Below, piece by piece: positions 1 through 10,303 of a DNA stretch of 64,000 nucleotides (its first letter is position 1; each line of letters opens with the position of its first letter). The position numbers and the translations under genes were made by a program. The DNA lies in assembly GCA_036346225.1 (NCBI GenBank), contig JARFIW010000942.1, positions 2,625,001 to 2,689,000 of the forward strand, in the 5' to 3' direction. The notes under the pieces were generated by a model. The model saw only the letters and a program-made list of their open reading frames with translations, did not search any database and was not told the origin of the DNA. The stretch is from Platerodrilus igneus. Taxonomy: Eukaryota > Arthropoda > Insecta > Coleoptera > Lycidae.

Positions 1-1185
1 CTACCAAATTTGCTACTTATTGAAGCTCCAAACCATATCACGGCGTCCATATTAACTAATTGATACTCGTCAAATCCACATTCGTACAAAGGTTAAATTC
101 TTAAATTTTTCTAAAATTTCCTACGTTGTATGTTGATTAAATTTACGTTGCATATTAAATAAAATTACATGCTAACGAAAATTGCATGTTATTCAAAATT
201 TTACGTTAAACAAAAGTTCTGTTAACTAAAAGTTGCATAATATTTCAAAGTTACATATTATTTCAAAGTTGCACTGAAAAATTTTTATTTAATAACTTTA
301 CAAAAGCAGTACTACTTACTGTTAACCAAGGCCCTTCAAACAAAACATCGACTCATCATCTGCGAGCTATTCTCCAGCAAGTGGACAAAAAAGTGCCGTC
401 GGAGACGACATTATCTCACGAAAACAATTTAAATTTCACGTGCTTCCAACACGTACATTCCTCAAACGTCATCGTTCTTGCGGTCAAGGAACAATTCGAC
501 TTCTTCTGACGACAGCTGTATTGGAAGTGATAATCTCACGCGAGTTACCGCTTGACAACAAGCCCAACGCTACAATCGTCTAACAGAAAGAGCTCTAAGA
601 ATGACACTAATAGAAAAGTATCTTTTGTCACCGCATAAATTAAAATTTCAATTGAAAGCTAATATTTTATTGGACAATATGTAATATTTATTTAGTGGAT
701 TGTGTAGCATTATTATGCTTTACGTTGGTTCTTATTAAGTAAATAGATTAAATATATGTAGACATAATGATGGAAAATAAAATCGTTACAATATGTACAG
801 TTTTATGTAAATTCAAAGTTTAGCCCCTGAATAGAACATTAACATTCACCAAATGTATGATTTTTTGAAAACCAGCAAAAATATCCTTTTAATTACTGTT
901 CAGCACCTTTCGAACGTTCAAAGATGATTTTCCTATTTTTAAATTCTCAAATGACCTTTTTGTTGACTCTTACAGATATATAATATATGGCAAATATTAA
1001 AATTGAAACAGTCTTTAACTAATAAAAATTTTAAAATCTCTAACCTGCGTTTTCCTTGTTTGTCACTGGAATTGCCCCATATTATTTGTGGTCAGCACCC
1101 CTTGATTGTTACGGCTCGACTTGCTTCACTTGATTGACCAGAATGATGGATTAATGTTTGCTTGTATTTTTTCCCTTGGATTTCT

Positions 1186-1525
1186 GGAGTAACTTTGAGT
1201 ATCTTCACGTTTATTTTATATTTCCATGTAATAATGTATTATTTAAATATGTATTTAGAGTATTTATTCACACGTACATTTAATTCTTTATTTGGACCTT
1301 TCTTTGGATCTTTATTCGAAGCCGTTTACGCGAAACTGGAGTAACTTTGAGCATCTTCACGTTTATTTTATATTTCCATGTAATAATTTATTTAGACGTA
1401 TTTTCAGACGCAGTATTTAAATATGCATTTAGAGTATTTATTCAGACATCATTTAAATATTTATTCGAACCTTTTTTTCGGCGCCTTCTTCGGATGTTTA
1501 TTCGAAGTCGTTTACGCGTAAAACG
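1186..1525. repeat. Two-copy tandem repeat, period about 150-180 bp
   Basis: A 50-bp segment at 1186-1235 recurs at 1338-1388 with one or two changes. A second shared segment ending in CGAAGCCGTTTACGCG or CGAAGTCGTTTACGCG occurs near 1316-1331 and 1504-1519. It lies inside the LTR, downstream of its presumed TATA box on the minus strand. Confidence 0.7.
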
Positions 1526-1680
1526 GCTTATTCTTCGTTGCACATATTGGTACTTTCAATTTTTCACTTTTAATAAATTATTTACTTTTCACTAATTGTT
1601 ACTGGTACGTAATTTTCACTTTAAACCGACTTGTTTCGTGTCTTGTTGAAAATATACTACCCATTTTCGAGTTTCCTATC

Positions 1681-1694
1681 GTATTTATAAGCCC
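1681..1694 (-). promoter_or_regulatory. TATA-like box of the partial LTR
   Basis: On the minus strand this reads GGGCTTATAAATAC, a good TATA-box match about 740 bases inside the LTR 5' edge at 2427. A splice donor lies about 640 bases further downstream. It is inferred from position and from similar arrangements in sibling LTRs. Confidence 0.4.
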
Positions 1695-2425
1695 TACCTT
1701 CCAACGTTTTAATTGGCGTGTTGATGAGCAAAGCTTGTACTTCGCGCCTATCTCTTGTAGAGCCAGACATTTCTCAAAATTCTCTGGTTTAATTCTCGAT
1801 GAAATGCTCTGCCGATCACATAAGCGTTCAATATATCATAGTATCTTCTTAAAATTTCCAAATATCCATTGCAATTTTGTCACGTATTTCATATTTGTGT
1901 CGCTTATAGTCCAAAGCTTATCGTATAACGAACCGTCTGTTATTTATTTTGTTATTAAAATATGTTGGATTTCTCAGCAAATGTAATATTCCTAGTCACG
2001 TATTCATTTTCTAATAATGACGTATTAGAATGCGTTTACTTATTGATGCGTTGACATTTTTGAAGATATCCTTAAATAGCTAGAATACCAGGTTATATAT
2101 TTTTCCCGATGATGTGTTTATATTGATGCAATTTGTTGCGTTTAAAACCTTATCTTAATCGTTTCTTGAACTTAAAGCGTTTTATAAGACGTATACATTT
2201 TTATTTTAGCTAAATAGTGTTTGATTATTGCAAAATGAGCTTCTTTCTTATGCATTAAATTAAATATAATTTATATATAGTGTGCTCGCTATTGACCTTT
2301 TGTAAAATAGTCGATTTACTCCTATAATTGGTGGAATTGTTTGATTTTCTTAACGTTAAAATTATTTACATTTATTCTACGACCTCTATGACTTAATCTA
2401 CTTTTAAACTACCCCCTTATCATAG

Positions 2426-2427
<2 letters not shown>

Positions 2428-2457
<30 letters not shown>
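2428..2457. repeat. (TA)15 microsatellite between two LTRs
   Basis: Uninterrupted TA dinucleotides separate the 5' edge of one antisense LTR from the 3' edge of the gypsy element that starts at 2458. The insertion target was probably itself (TA)n, so the target-site duplication cannot be recognised. Confidence 0.95.
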
Positions 2458-2459
<2 letters not shown>

Positions 2460-3066
2460 CTGTGATATACTCCTTTGAATGCGGGAACTGGGTCCTTTCA
2501 ACAAAAAAATTCTAGTCCCACCGATTGGGCGTCATAAACTGCTGTGATCCTGTTTTCGCTTCAGCTGCTCACCTAATTTTATAAACCTCCTCATTCATAA
2601 AATTAAACAACACATTCCTACCACAAACATCAACGTTAACTCTATTTACATCAATATTCAGAATACATTAAATTTTCAAATTAAATTTCAGCATAAAATT
2701 CAGTTTTAAAAAGAATTTCAAGATTAATTTTATTATCACTTTAACGTGCATCCAGAATTAAAGTCCTTGTTGGATGCCTACTAATTAATATAACAATATA
2801 AGCAGACCGGAGTCTGAGTATAAAGGGAGCATCTACCACCCCTTTACGTTAATTAACCAGGTTCGTCTAATTGAGCTCAAAGACATACCCAAAGTTTCAT
2901 CATAATTCAGAACATCAATACTAAATACCCCTTTCTACTTAAACAAGCAAATTTCATCTTAAAATTAAAATTTTATGGTTAGTACAATTTCACTAATGTC
3001 CATTTAAAGTAAATCAATTATAAAGTTATTCAACACACACAAATGTCAAACAAAATAGTATAATTT

Positions 3067-3068
3067 AC
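3067..3068 (-). other. Putative 5' splice donor inside the LTR
   Basis: The minus strand reads CTTCAG|GTAAATTA about 560 bases downstream of the TATA-like box. Equivalent donors are present at 1043, 8574, 18714, 37087 and 44401 on the minus strand and at 40323, 40516 and 43120 on the plus strand in sibling LTRs, which argues for retained function. Confidence 0.4.
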
Positions 3069-3623
3069 CTGAAGGTTACTGTCCTCGTAGCTTCAATGTA
3101 CATCGTCCCTTTAGTTAATCACACCATTCCAACAGGATTATATTTACGGCTTCTAATTCTCAACGCTTTTAAAATTTTCTCCATCACCATTTATTTAAAG
3201 TTGTTTCTGGGCTTTTCCGGAACTCATCTGTGTATATCTGACCCTTGTTTCGTGGATCCAGACACGTATTTGAACCATTTAATTATTAACACCCCCGAAA
3301 AATAGCAAAGAAATTCATGCGTCTTTCACCAATATACGCCAAAACTGCCTACTTTTGTGTATACATTTGTCGTTGTAAATTTTGCTAATTGGTACAGTGA
3401 TACTAAATTTTATTACCTTGTATCTAAGTGCACTGAAGTACATTCATGTTAGCACGTAAATAACAAACTATTTTGAATCACTAAAATATACGAGCAAAAT
3501 TTTAAATTATTTTATCAAACTAAAATGCACTGTTTAACATCTTGAATCAAGTCGCGGATGTAAGAGCTTTTAACGCATCGAATAGTCAAAAGTCTAAGAG
3601 GCCGAAATTCATATTACCACCGG

Positions 3624-3633
3624 TATATATAGC
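3624..3633 (-). promoter_or_regulatory. TATA box of the 3' LTR
   Basis: The minus strand reads GCTATATATACCGG around this point. The identical motif in the 5' LTR at 9130-9139 would be the active promoter of the element. This is inferred; no transcription data are available. Confidence 0.5.
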
Positions 3634-4597
3634 GAATAGCCGGCACGTCGCTTTTGTCCTCAAAACAGACAATTCTTAAGAATTTCTCATTCTATGTTCC
3701 CAGTCCGTCGCTCGCGCGTCGGTTTTACGAATTTTTCACTCGCCCCATTTAAATATCAGAAATTTCACACGGCACGCAAACATGTCCGAGAAAACTAATT
3801 AATTTTGTACAGAAATTGTTGTTTCTACCTCTGATATTTGCATCCTATTTTCAACCAATTGTGACCCTCGTGACGTTGCTTAAATCACGCTTTTACTATA
3901 TGTGTCTTTGCTTGACGCATTTTCTTTCCTTTTCTAACCTGTTCGTATTGGTGCAAATTGATATTCTTTATTATCGATTATATTTTAGTCCATGTGGACT
4001 ATCTGGGTTTAATAACCCCGTATCGCACCTTCTCGTGAATATTAAGCCCCGGTTTCTCCAAGATTCTTTGTAAACATTAATTATCTGCAAAATTTTCGCC
4101 GAATGAGCTTTTAAATAAACCCTGTTTTGTATTTCGTGCTAAAGCATCTGACCGTTTCCAATATCCTTAGAATCGACATGTTTATCTAAACAAATTAAAC
4201 TGAAATTGCCTTTTAAAATACGCAGGTGTGTTCAAACATCCTACTTCTAACTAACACTTCTAGGATTTGCATTTTATTGGGTTTTACAAGTTTCTATAGA
4301 TATTATCTGTACGTTTTGTTCAATACCGGTTACTTGAAATAGAGTTAATTAAGATAAATTTTGCACGTAATTTCCATTTGTTTAGGAATAATTACATTAC
4401 ACGCAGAGCTTTTTAATACTGTTTCTTTTGATATAAAGCGTCTTGTACATGATTTAAATTTCTTATGTTTAATGAAACTAATAAATTTTATGCTTCACGG
4501 TTTTAATAACGCGTATTATCTAATAATATTCATTATACACGGTGATTAAAATTATTTGATGTGATTATTTAATTTTCTACCCTGGTCTAAATATGAG

Positions 4598-4613
4598 TAT
4601 TTTCCCCCTATTT
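4598..4613 (-). other. Polypurine tract next to the 3' LTR
   Basis: On the minus strand CAAATAGGGGGAAAA directly precedes the LTR 5' edge (ACTCATATTTAG). This is the expected place and composition for the polypurine tract that primes plus-strand synthesis in LTR retroelements. Confidence 0.6.
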
Positions 4614-5340
4614 GAATACAAATAATCCCACTTATTTGAATGCAAATATTAAGCATTTAGCCCAAAAAAAAAATACAAAAAAAATTGCCTATCTCTCTCT
4701 ACCCTTATCTATCTAACTTACCTACTTTGTCTCCAATCCAAAAAAATATTTACACCTACCCTATATCCCTATCCTATTCCTAACTCTCACCTAATTTTAT
4801 AAACTGAAATTATCCCTAACTTCATCCTACTTATCCATCTTATCCTATATACATCCTATATACCTATCCTATTCCTAACTTTTAACTAATCTTCACTATA
4901 CTTTACTTCCCCCTACCTAATCCTATATACCTATCCTACCCTTACTCTATTCCTAACTCTCCACTAATCTTCTATGAAATATCTACACTTAACCTATCTT
5001 ATTTTCTTCCTACATTTACTCTTTATTCTCATCCTAAACCTATTCCTAATTATCTCCCATATTTATCCTATACCTAGCTTTATTTTCTATCAACACCTAC
5101 TTTTACTCTTCTATATACACCTATGCTATCCCTTATTCTATTTAAATCTAACTCTCTTCTTGACCCTCCAAGTCTTTCTTCTCACCAACCTAATACTCTT
5201 CATCCCTATTTCTCCTCCTTCTATATCTATACTTATCATCCCTATTATCTCACATAAAATAAACTTATTATCCCTATTATCCTGACTCTTAAATATTGCT
5301 TCTTCTTCAGTCTCTACACATGTTTGTTTCTTATTTATTA
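4614..5340. repeat. G-depleted, pyrimidine-rich low-complexity tract replacing the rest of pol
   Basis: For about 700 bases the plus strand has very few G residues and is built of variants of CCTATCCTATTCCTAAC and similar words; the element's sense strand is therefore C-poor and purine-rich. It starts right beside the polypurine tract and ends where RT homology begins. It holds degenerate repeats (TATACCTATCCTA and close variants recur several times). Open frames such as 4974-5285 are by-products of the composition. Confidence 0.75.
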
Positions 5341-6316
5341 TTATTTTCTTTTCTCTCGACAAACCAAACGATACTACTTTACAATTATCGATTTTTCCCT
5401 CTATGGAAAATCCTATGTACCTTCTAGAATTCTTGTATAATGGAATCAGCCAGAATGAATTCCTTAAATCTACTTTATTAAAAACAAACTTGCCACTTAA
5501 CCTCATCAAAAGCGTGTCCATGAATGGTGGACAATGGAATTGCGGTTTGGTCCGTTGATTAATTTTTCGTGCATCTAAACATAAACGAATGCTATCATCC
5601 TTTTTCTTAACTACCACCAACGGATTTATGAAATGAGTGTTTGATACCTGTATTATGCCATCTTCCAACATTTTATTTAATTCTGCCTTCACCTGCTCCC
5701 GATATGCTGCTGGAATTGGATAAACCTTTGCGTTGAACGGTTCTGAATTATCCACTTCCAATCTGTGCTCATAGCCTAACGCTGTGCTTGCTTCTACCCC
5801 CACTAATTCTGCATGTTTTTGTAATAAAGCTTGAACCTCTACTCTCCTATCCTCTGGACATCTTATTGTGTTGATCTGATTACCTTCATCATCCTCTACC
5901 TCTACTACATTAATACTCAACCCCGTGTCATCCTCTGTGACTTCATAACTGCCCTTCCATGGCACTACCCTATCTTTAATCCTTACTACCTTCCTTTCCA
6001 TAACTATCAAAACCCCTAACTTCATCATACAGTCAACACCTAAAATGCTCTGAAACTTCAGTCCAGGTACAATTACAAACTCCTGTTCACAGCTTAAACC
6101 TCCTATATCTATCCTAAGCACCACAACACTATTTACTACAGCAAACTTCTTTTTATTTGGAGCTACTAAATGGCTACGCTTTATAGGCATAATTCTATCA
6201 CAAACCTTATCCCTAATTTTGCTGACGAATTTCTCCGATATTAAACTCGCCTCTGCCCCTGTATCAAGTAATACTTCTACATTATTCTCAAAAATTTCTA
6301 TATTAATAATTGGCAA
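5138..6316 (-). CDS. pol: Gypsy pol fragment: aspartic protease plus N-terminal half of reverse transcriptase
   Basis: The 392-codon frame begins with a retropepsin-like protease: LLDTGAEASL with the catalytic Asp at residue 18, then ILGVDCMMKLG near 91-101. From about residue 197 (KVYPIPAAYREQVKAELNKM) it reads as a gypsy RT, including LCLDARKINQ (246-254) and KVDLRNSFWLIPL with the first catalytic Asp at 283. Homology stops near residue 320, before the YxDD box; the remaining 70 residues are charged low-complexity translation of the G-depleted tract. The frame is open upstream of the first Met to about 6430 and overlaps the end of gag in the -1 frame, as expected for a Gag-Pol fusion. As it stands it cannot encode an active polymerase. 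Confidence 0.88.
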   Translation of the reverse strand: MPIINIEIFENNVEVLLDTGAEASLISEKFVSKIRDKVCDRIMPIKRSHLVAPNKKKFAVVNSVVVLRIDIGGLSCEQEFVIVPGLKFQSILGVDCMMKLGVLIVMERKVVRIKDRVVPWKGSYEVTEDDTGLSINVVEVEDDEGNQINTIRCPEDRRVEVQALLQKHAELVGVEASTALGYEHRLEVDNSEPFNAKVYPIPAAYREQVKAELNKMLEDGIIQVSNTHFINPLVVVKKKDDSIRLCLDARKINQRTKPQFHCPPFMDTLLMRLSGKFVFNKVDLRNSFWLIPLYKNSRRYIGFSIEGKIDNCKVVSFGLSREKKIIINKKQTCVETEEEAIFKSQDNRDNKFILCEIIGMISIDIEGGEIGMKSIRLVRRKTWRVKKRVRFK

Positions 6317-6420
6317 ACATAATTTTTCTACAGTTTCTGGCTCTACTTCCTCCTCAATTTTGAAAAATTCACGTGGATGTTCATATACATTTACACTGAA
6401 ATCTAGTGGTCTGTCGCGTT

Positions 6421-6921
6421 CTAAAAATCCTGTCCAGGTCTGTTTTCCTTACTCGGTCCTGGTCTAGCCGTCACCTCAGCGTATGTCCTAGGCGTTTCCA
6501 CTCGTTCCGTGTCTGTATTAGCAGTCCCCCTCATGTCCGGTGAACTATTCCTTCTGGTAGGTTCCGGTCTCGGTGCAAGTCCCCTTCCTAAACTATTACT
6601 CCTAACATATGGTCGTCTCTGTTCCCAATTCTGTCGCTGGTATGCGTAACTATTCCCCCTTCTAGCATAGTTGTCCCGTCTATTGTCAAGCCTAACTGTG
6701 TTGATCTGTCTTTCCCTATTATCCCGAGGTCGTCCACTACTTACGTCGTCGTACCTCTGCAGGTATTCTAAAAACATTTCTCTGTCCACTATGTTCTGTA
6801 GTGCTACGTGTTGTCTTATTTCTGCCTCGAAGTGTCGTGATAAATACTTAATAATTTGTCGGTCCGTCAGTGGTGGGTTCAGTTGCTTTGCTATGCTATA
6901 CTTGCGTATAGCATATTGCTC
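6421..6921 (-). CDS. gag: Gypsy gag C-terminal part, arginine-rich nucleocapsid-like region
   Basis: This continues the gag frame that starts at 7821 after a frameshift near 6925-6940. The open part from 6789 gives 122 residues that are strongly basic (Arg-Arg and Arg-Asn-Arg clusters) and end in a Pro/Thr/Glu-rich tail. No CCHC zinc knuckle is visible; some gypsy lineages use a basic tail instead to bind RNA. The stop at 6421-6423 follows a short T-run in the gag/pol overlap (GATTTTTAG), a possible place for -1 slippage, but no canonical slippery heptamer is present. Whether the upstream frameshift is real is uncertain. Confidence 0.7.
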   Translation of the reverse strand, partial: EQYAIRKYSIAKQLNPPLTDRQIIKYLSRHFEAEIRQHVALQNIVDREMFLEYLQRYDDVSSGRPRDNRERQINTVRLDNRRDNYARRGNSYAYQRQNWEQRRPYVRSNSLGRGLAPRPEPTRRNSSPDMRGTANTDTERVETPRTYAEVTARPGPSKENRPGQDF

Positions 6922-7821
6922 CTACTTCCTGAAAATTCTCCTTAAATTTCCTGTGATTAAGTCGTCTCGTACCTGGTCTTGTCTGTGGTCACTCCAGTAG
7001 TGCTTTAAAAATTTGTTTTCAAAGTCCTGATACGTGTCTATGTCCTGTCCTACTAAATTGTACCATGCTTCCGCGTTGTCCTTTAATAAAGCCTTTATCG
7101 TATTCAGTTTAGTCTGTTTGTCAAATAAATTTCCCACTAGATTTCTTACACTATTAATAAAAATTTGTGGATTTACCCTGTTATCGCCATAGAATTTCAT
7201 GTGTTGGTCCAATGATACTCCACCTGTAGAAAATCTGGGACCATCCCCCGTTAAATTTGACATGTTGTATTTGATACTACTAACTTCGCGTTCTACCCTG
7301 CCTAACTGATCCCTACATGAGTCCGTCACTTCAGTCATTTTTACATTAATCTCTTCTTCACAAAAAATGCGTACTTCGGACCTTAAATGTCCCATTTCCT
7401 GTCGAAGACCTGTAATATCACGCTCATTTGTTTTAACCCTGTTTTCAACTTCCCCCAGTTTCACGGTAAGACTATTTTTAAATTCTGTAAATTCTCTCGT
7501 CGATTTTTCTATTTTATTCCCTAATTCCTGATTTAATTGGTCAAATTTCCGATTTGAGTCCTCTCTCGCTCTATTCGATTCATCGCTTAGCAGTTCTAAT
7601 TTTCTGTTAGACTCCTCCATCGCTCTATTCGATTCTTCCCTAGCTAATCGCATTTCCTCTAACATTCTCATCATTAACTCATTTCCTGTTTCTCCTGATT
7701 CCGTCCTCGACTGATCTCTACTGCCTCCAGCTTCTTCCATTTTCGAAATTTTCTCACACAATGCACTATCGTCACTTCCAATTTCCACTCCTTGACTCCT
7801 TAACCACTCCTTTCTCTGCAT
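6922..7821 (-). CDS. gag: Gypsy gag N-terminal part: coiled coil and capsid domain
   Basis: The 299-residue frame starts at the first ATG downstream of the leader. Residues about 50-190 are a predicted coiled coil with a repeated (E/D)(E/D)SNR motif (near 62, 69, 80 and 87), spaced by 7 or 11 residues. Residues about 195-299 look like the gypsy capsid region (KFYGDNRVNPQIFINSVRNL, then AWYNLVG and FLKHYW). Gag would assemble the cytoplasmic particle in which reverse transcription occurs. The frame ends after NLRRIFRK at a probable one-base error or mutation; basic sequence continues in another frame. Confidence 0.85.
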   Translation of the reverse strand: MQRKEWLRSQGVEIGSDDSALCEKISKMEEAGGSRDQSRTESGETGNELMMRMLEEMRLAREESNRAMEESNRKLELLSDESNRAREDSNRKFDQLNQELGNKIEKSTREFTEFKNSLTVKLGEVENRVKTNERDITGLRQEMGHLRSEVRIFCEEEINVKMTEVTDSCRDQLGRVEREVSSIKYNMSNLTGDGPRFSTGGVSLDQHMKFYGDNRVNPQIFINSVRNLVGNLFDKQTKLNTIKALLKDNAEAWYNLVGQDIDTYQDFENKFLKHYWSDHRQDQVRDDLITGNLRRIFRK

Positions 7822-7936
7822 ACGTTCAAATCACTCACACACACTCTAAAATACTCCTAAATTTATACACACACAAAAACTCTCTCTCTCAGATCGCCAG
7901 TTTCCTGGAATAAAATCACAAAAATTTTATTTGGAA

Positions 7937-7962
7937 CTCGAGCCCTCACGTTGTGGTCGCCA
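7937..7962 (-). other. Primer-binding site next to the 5' LTR
   Basis: On the minus strand TGGCGACCACAACGTGAGG lies six bases after the LTR terminus ATCACAGCA. It resembles the canonical tRNA-Lys complement TGGCGCCCAACGTGGGGC seen intact at 22424-22441, with a few extra bases. The position fits a tRNA-primed minus-strand start. Confidence 0.6.
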
Positions 7963-7967
7963 TAAAC

Positions 7968-10108
7968 TGCTGTGATATACTCCTTTGAATGCGGGAACTG
8001 GGTCCTTTCAACAAAAAAATTCTAGTCCCACCGATTGGGCGTCATAAACTGCTGTGATCCTGTTTTCGCTTCAGCTGCTCACCTAATTTTATAAACCTCC
8101 TCATTCATAAAATTAAACAACACATTCCTACCACAAACATCAACGTTAACTCTATTTACATCAATATTCAGAATACATTAAATTTTCAAATTAAATTTCA
8201 GCATAAAATTCAGTTTTAAAAGAATTTCAAGATTAATTTTATTATCACTTTAACGTGCATCCAGAATAAAGTCCTTGTTGGATGCCTACTAATTAATATA
8301 ACAATATAAGCAGACCGGAGTCTGAGTATAAAGGAGCATCTACCACCCCTTTACGTTAATTAACCAGGTTCGTCTAATTGAGCTCAAAGACATACCCAAA
8401 GTTTCATCATAATTCAGAACATCAATACTAAATACCCTTTCTACTTAAACAAGCAAATTTCATCTTAAAATTAAAATTTTATGGTTAGTACAATTTCACT
8501 AATGTCCATTTAAAGTAAATCAATTATAAAGTTATTCAACACACACAAAATGTCAAACAAAATAGTATAATTTACCTGAAGGTTACTGTCCTCGTAGCTT
8601 CAATGTACATCGTCCCTTTAGTTAATCACACCATTCCAACAGGATTATATTTACGGCTTCTAATTCTCAACGCTTTTAAAATTTTCTCCATCACCATTTA
8701 TTTAAAGTTGTTTCTGGGCTTTTCCGGAACTCATCTGTGTATATCTGACCCTTGTTTCGTGGATCCAGACACGTATTTGAACCATTTAATTATTAACACC
8801 CCGAAAAATAGCAAAGAAATTCATGCGTCTTTCACCAATATACGCCAAAACTGCCTACTTTTGTGTATACATTTGTCGTTGTAAATTTTGCTAATTGGTA
8901 CAGTGATACTAAATTTTATTACCTTGTATCTAAGTGCACTGAAGTACATTCATGTTAGCACGTAAATAACAAACTATTTTGAATCACTAAAATATACGAG
9001 CAAAATTTTAAATTATTTTATCAAACTAAAATGCACTGTTTAACATCTTGAATCAAGTCGCGGATGTAAGAGCTTTTAACGCATCGAATAGTCAAAAGTC
9101 TAAGAGGCCGAAATTCATATTACCACCGGTATATATAGCGAATAGCCGGCACGTCGCTTTTGTCCTCAAAACAGACAATTCTTAAGAATTTCTCATTCTA
9201 TGTTCCCAGTCCGTCGCTCGCGCGTCGGTTTTACGAATTTTCACTCGCCCCATTTAAATATCAGAAATTCTCACACGGCACGCAAACATGTCCGAGAAAA
9301 ACTAATTAATTTTGTACAGAAATTGTTGTTTCTACCTCTGATATTTGCATCCTATTTTCAACCAATTGTGACCCTCGTGACGTTGCTTAAATCACGCCTT
9401 TTACTATATGTGTCTTTGCTTGACGCATTTCTCTTTCCTTTTCTAACCTGTTCGTATTGGTGCAAATTGATATTCTTTATTATCGATTATATTTTAGTCC
9501 ATGTGGACTATCTGGGTTTAATAACCCCGTATCGCACCTTCTCGTGAATATTAAGCCCCGGTTTCTCCAAGATTCTTTGTAAACATTAATTATCTGCAAA
9601 ATTTTCGCCGAATGAGCTTTTTAAATAAACCCTGTTTTGTATTTCGTGCTAAAGCATCTGACCGTTTCCAATATCCTTAGAATCGACATGTTTATCTAAA
9701 CAAATTAAACTGAAATTGCCTTTTAAAATACGCAGGTGTGTTCAAACATCCTACTTCTAACTAACACTTCTAGGATTTGCATTTTATTGGGTTTTTACAA
9801 GTTTCTATAGATATTATCTGTACGTTTTGTTCAATACCGGTTACTTGAAATAGAGTTAATTAAGATAAATTTTGCACGTAATTTCCATTTGTTTAGGAAT
9901 AATTACATTACACGCAGAGCTTTTTAATACTGTTTCTTTTGATATAAAGCGTCTTGTACATGATTTAAATTTCTTATGTTTAATGAAACTAATAAATTTT
10001 TATGCTTCACGGTTTTAATAACGCGTATTATCTAATAATATTCATTATACACGGTGATTAAAATTATTTGATGTGATTATTTAATTTTCTACCCTGGTCT
10101 AAATATGA

Positions 10109-10112
<4 letters not shown>
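7968..10112 (-). repeat. 5' LTR of the gypsy-like element
   Basis: Near-identical to 2458-4600. It holds the element's promoter: TATA-like sequence at 9130-9139 and a downstream splice donor (GT at 8574-8575) on the minus strand. A second LTR-terminus/PBS-like unit lies at 8022-8060. Scanning the two LTRs by eye, differences are additions or losses of one base in runs of A, T, C or G; no clear substitutions were noticed. ORFs at 8603-8884 and 9200-9547 are antisense to the element and not supported. Confidence 0.9.

Positions 10113-10149
<37 letters not shown>
10111..10149. repeat. (TA)n microsatellite at the gypsy 5' edge
   Basis: About 19 TA units directly follow the LTR edge. Together with the block at 2428-2457 it shows the element sits inside (TA)n. 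Confidence 0.95.
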
Positions 10150-10152
<3 letters not shown>

Positions 10153-10303
10153 TTCATTAGATTACAATATTAAAAGTTTTTGATTTTATACGAATATACA
10201 CAATTTTATTATTGTGCTACTTATAGGCGATTTGTTTTTCGTTTTTGTATTCCATAGTATGAGTGGTGACGATTTGATCTATCAATAAGTTTCCCTCTTG
10301 TAG

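Larger units (their letters stand above)
1..2427 (-). repeat. Long antisense LTR of the (TA)n-associated family, partial
   Basis: No credible gene lies here. The right edge, just before a (TA)n block, reads ATCATAGCA, the reverse complement of TGCTATGAT, which matches the 5' terminus of other LTRs in this window (compare position 41751). The last 400 bases resemble the end of the LTR at 18270-19867, sharing a segment like ATTCTACGACC.CTATGACTTA. On the minus strand there is a TATA-like GGGCTTATAAATAC (1681-1694) and, downstream, a splice-donor-like CAG|GTTAG with GT at 1043-1044, as in sibling LTRs. The left end lies outside the window, so it cannot be said whether this is a solo LTR. The small ORFs at 1162-1595 are AT-rich and unsupported. 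Confidence 0.55.
2458..4600 (-). repeat. 3' LTR of the gypsy-like element
   Basis: It is nearly identical to 7968-10112. The terminus on the minus strand is ATCACAGCA. Just inside it, at about 2512-2550, there is a second copy of the terminus preceded by a primer-binding-site-like block, so the U5 end is internally duplicated. It carries a TATA-like GCTATATATACCGG at 3620-3633 and a splice donor CTTCAG|GTAAAT with GT at 3067-3068, all on the minus strand. The 2.1-kb length is large for insect gypsy elements. ORFs at 3096-3305, 3816-4073 and 4361-4549 run antisense to the element and are considered spurious. Confidence 0.9.
2458..10112 (-). mobile_element. Gypsy-like LTR retrotransposon, recent but internally truncated
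   Basis: Two directly repeated LTRs of about 2.14 kb (2458-4600 and 7968-10112) flank a gag gene, a protease and the first part of a reverse transcriptase, all on the minus strand. The element is embedded in (TA)n at both ends. By eye the LTRs differ almost only by one-base homopolymer changes, implying recent insertion. The second half of the RT, RNase H and integrase are missing; in their place is a 0.7-kb tract almost without G on the plus strand. A copy in this state would depend on enzymes from an intact relative. Ty3/gypsy assignment rests on the LLDTGAEASL protease and the KVDLRNSFW RT motif. Confidence 0.88.

Noticed and set aside
3096..4549. Plus-strand ORFs in the gypsy LTRs, repeated at 8603 and 9200
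   Set aside because: They run antisense to the element, change with one-base indels between the two LTRs and have no motifs.
4974..5285. 103-codon plus-strand ORF with a hydrophobic product
   Set aside because: It lies in the G-depleted low-complexity tract antisense to pol; stop codons are simply rare there.
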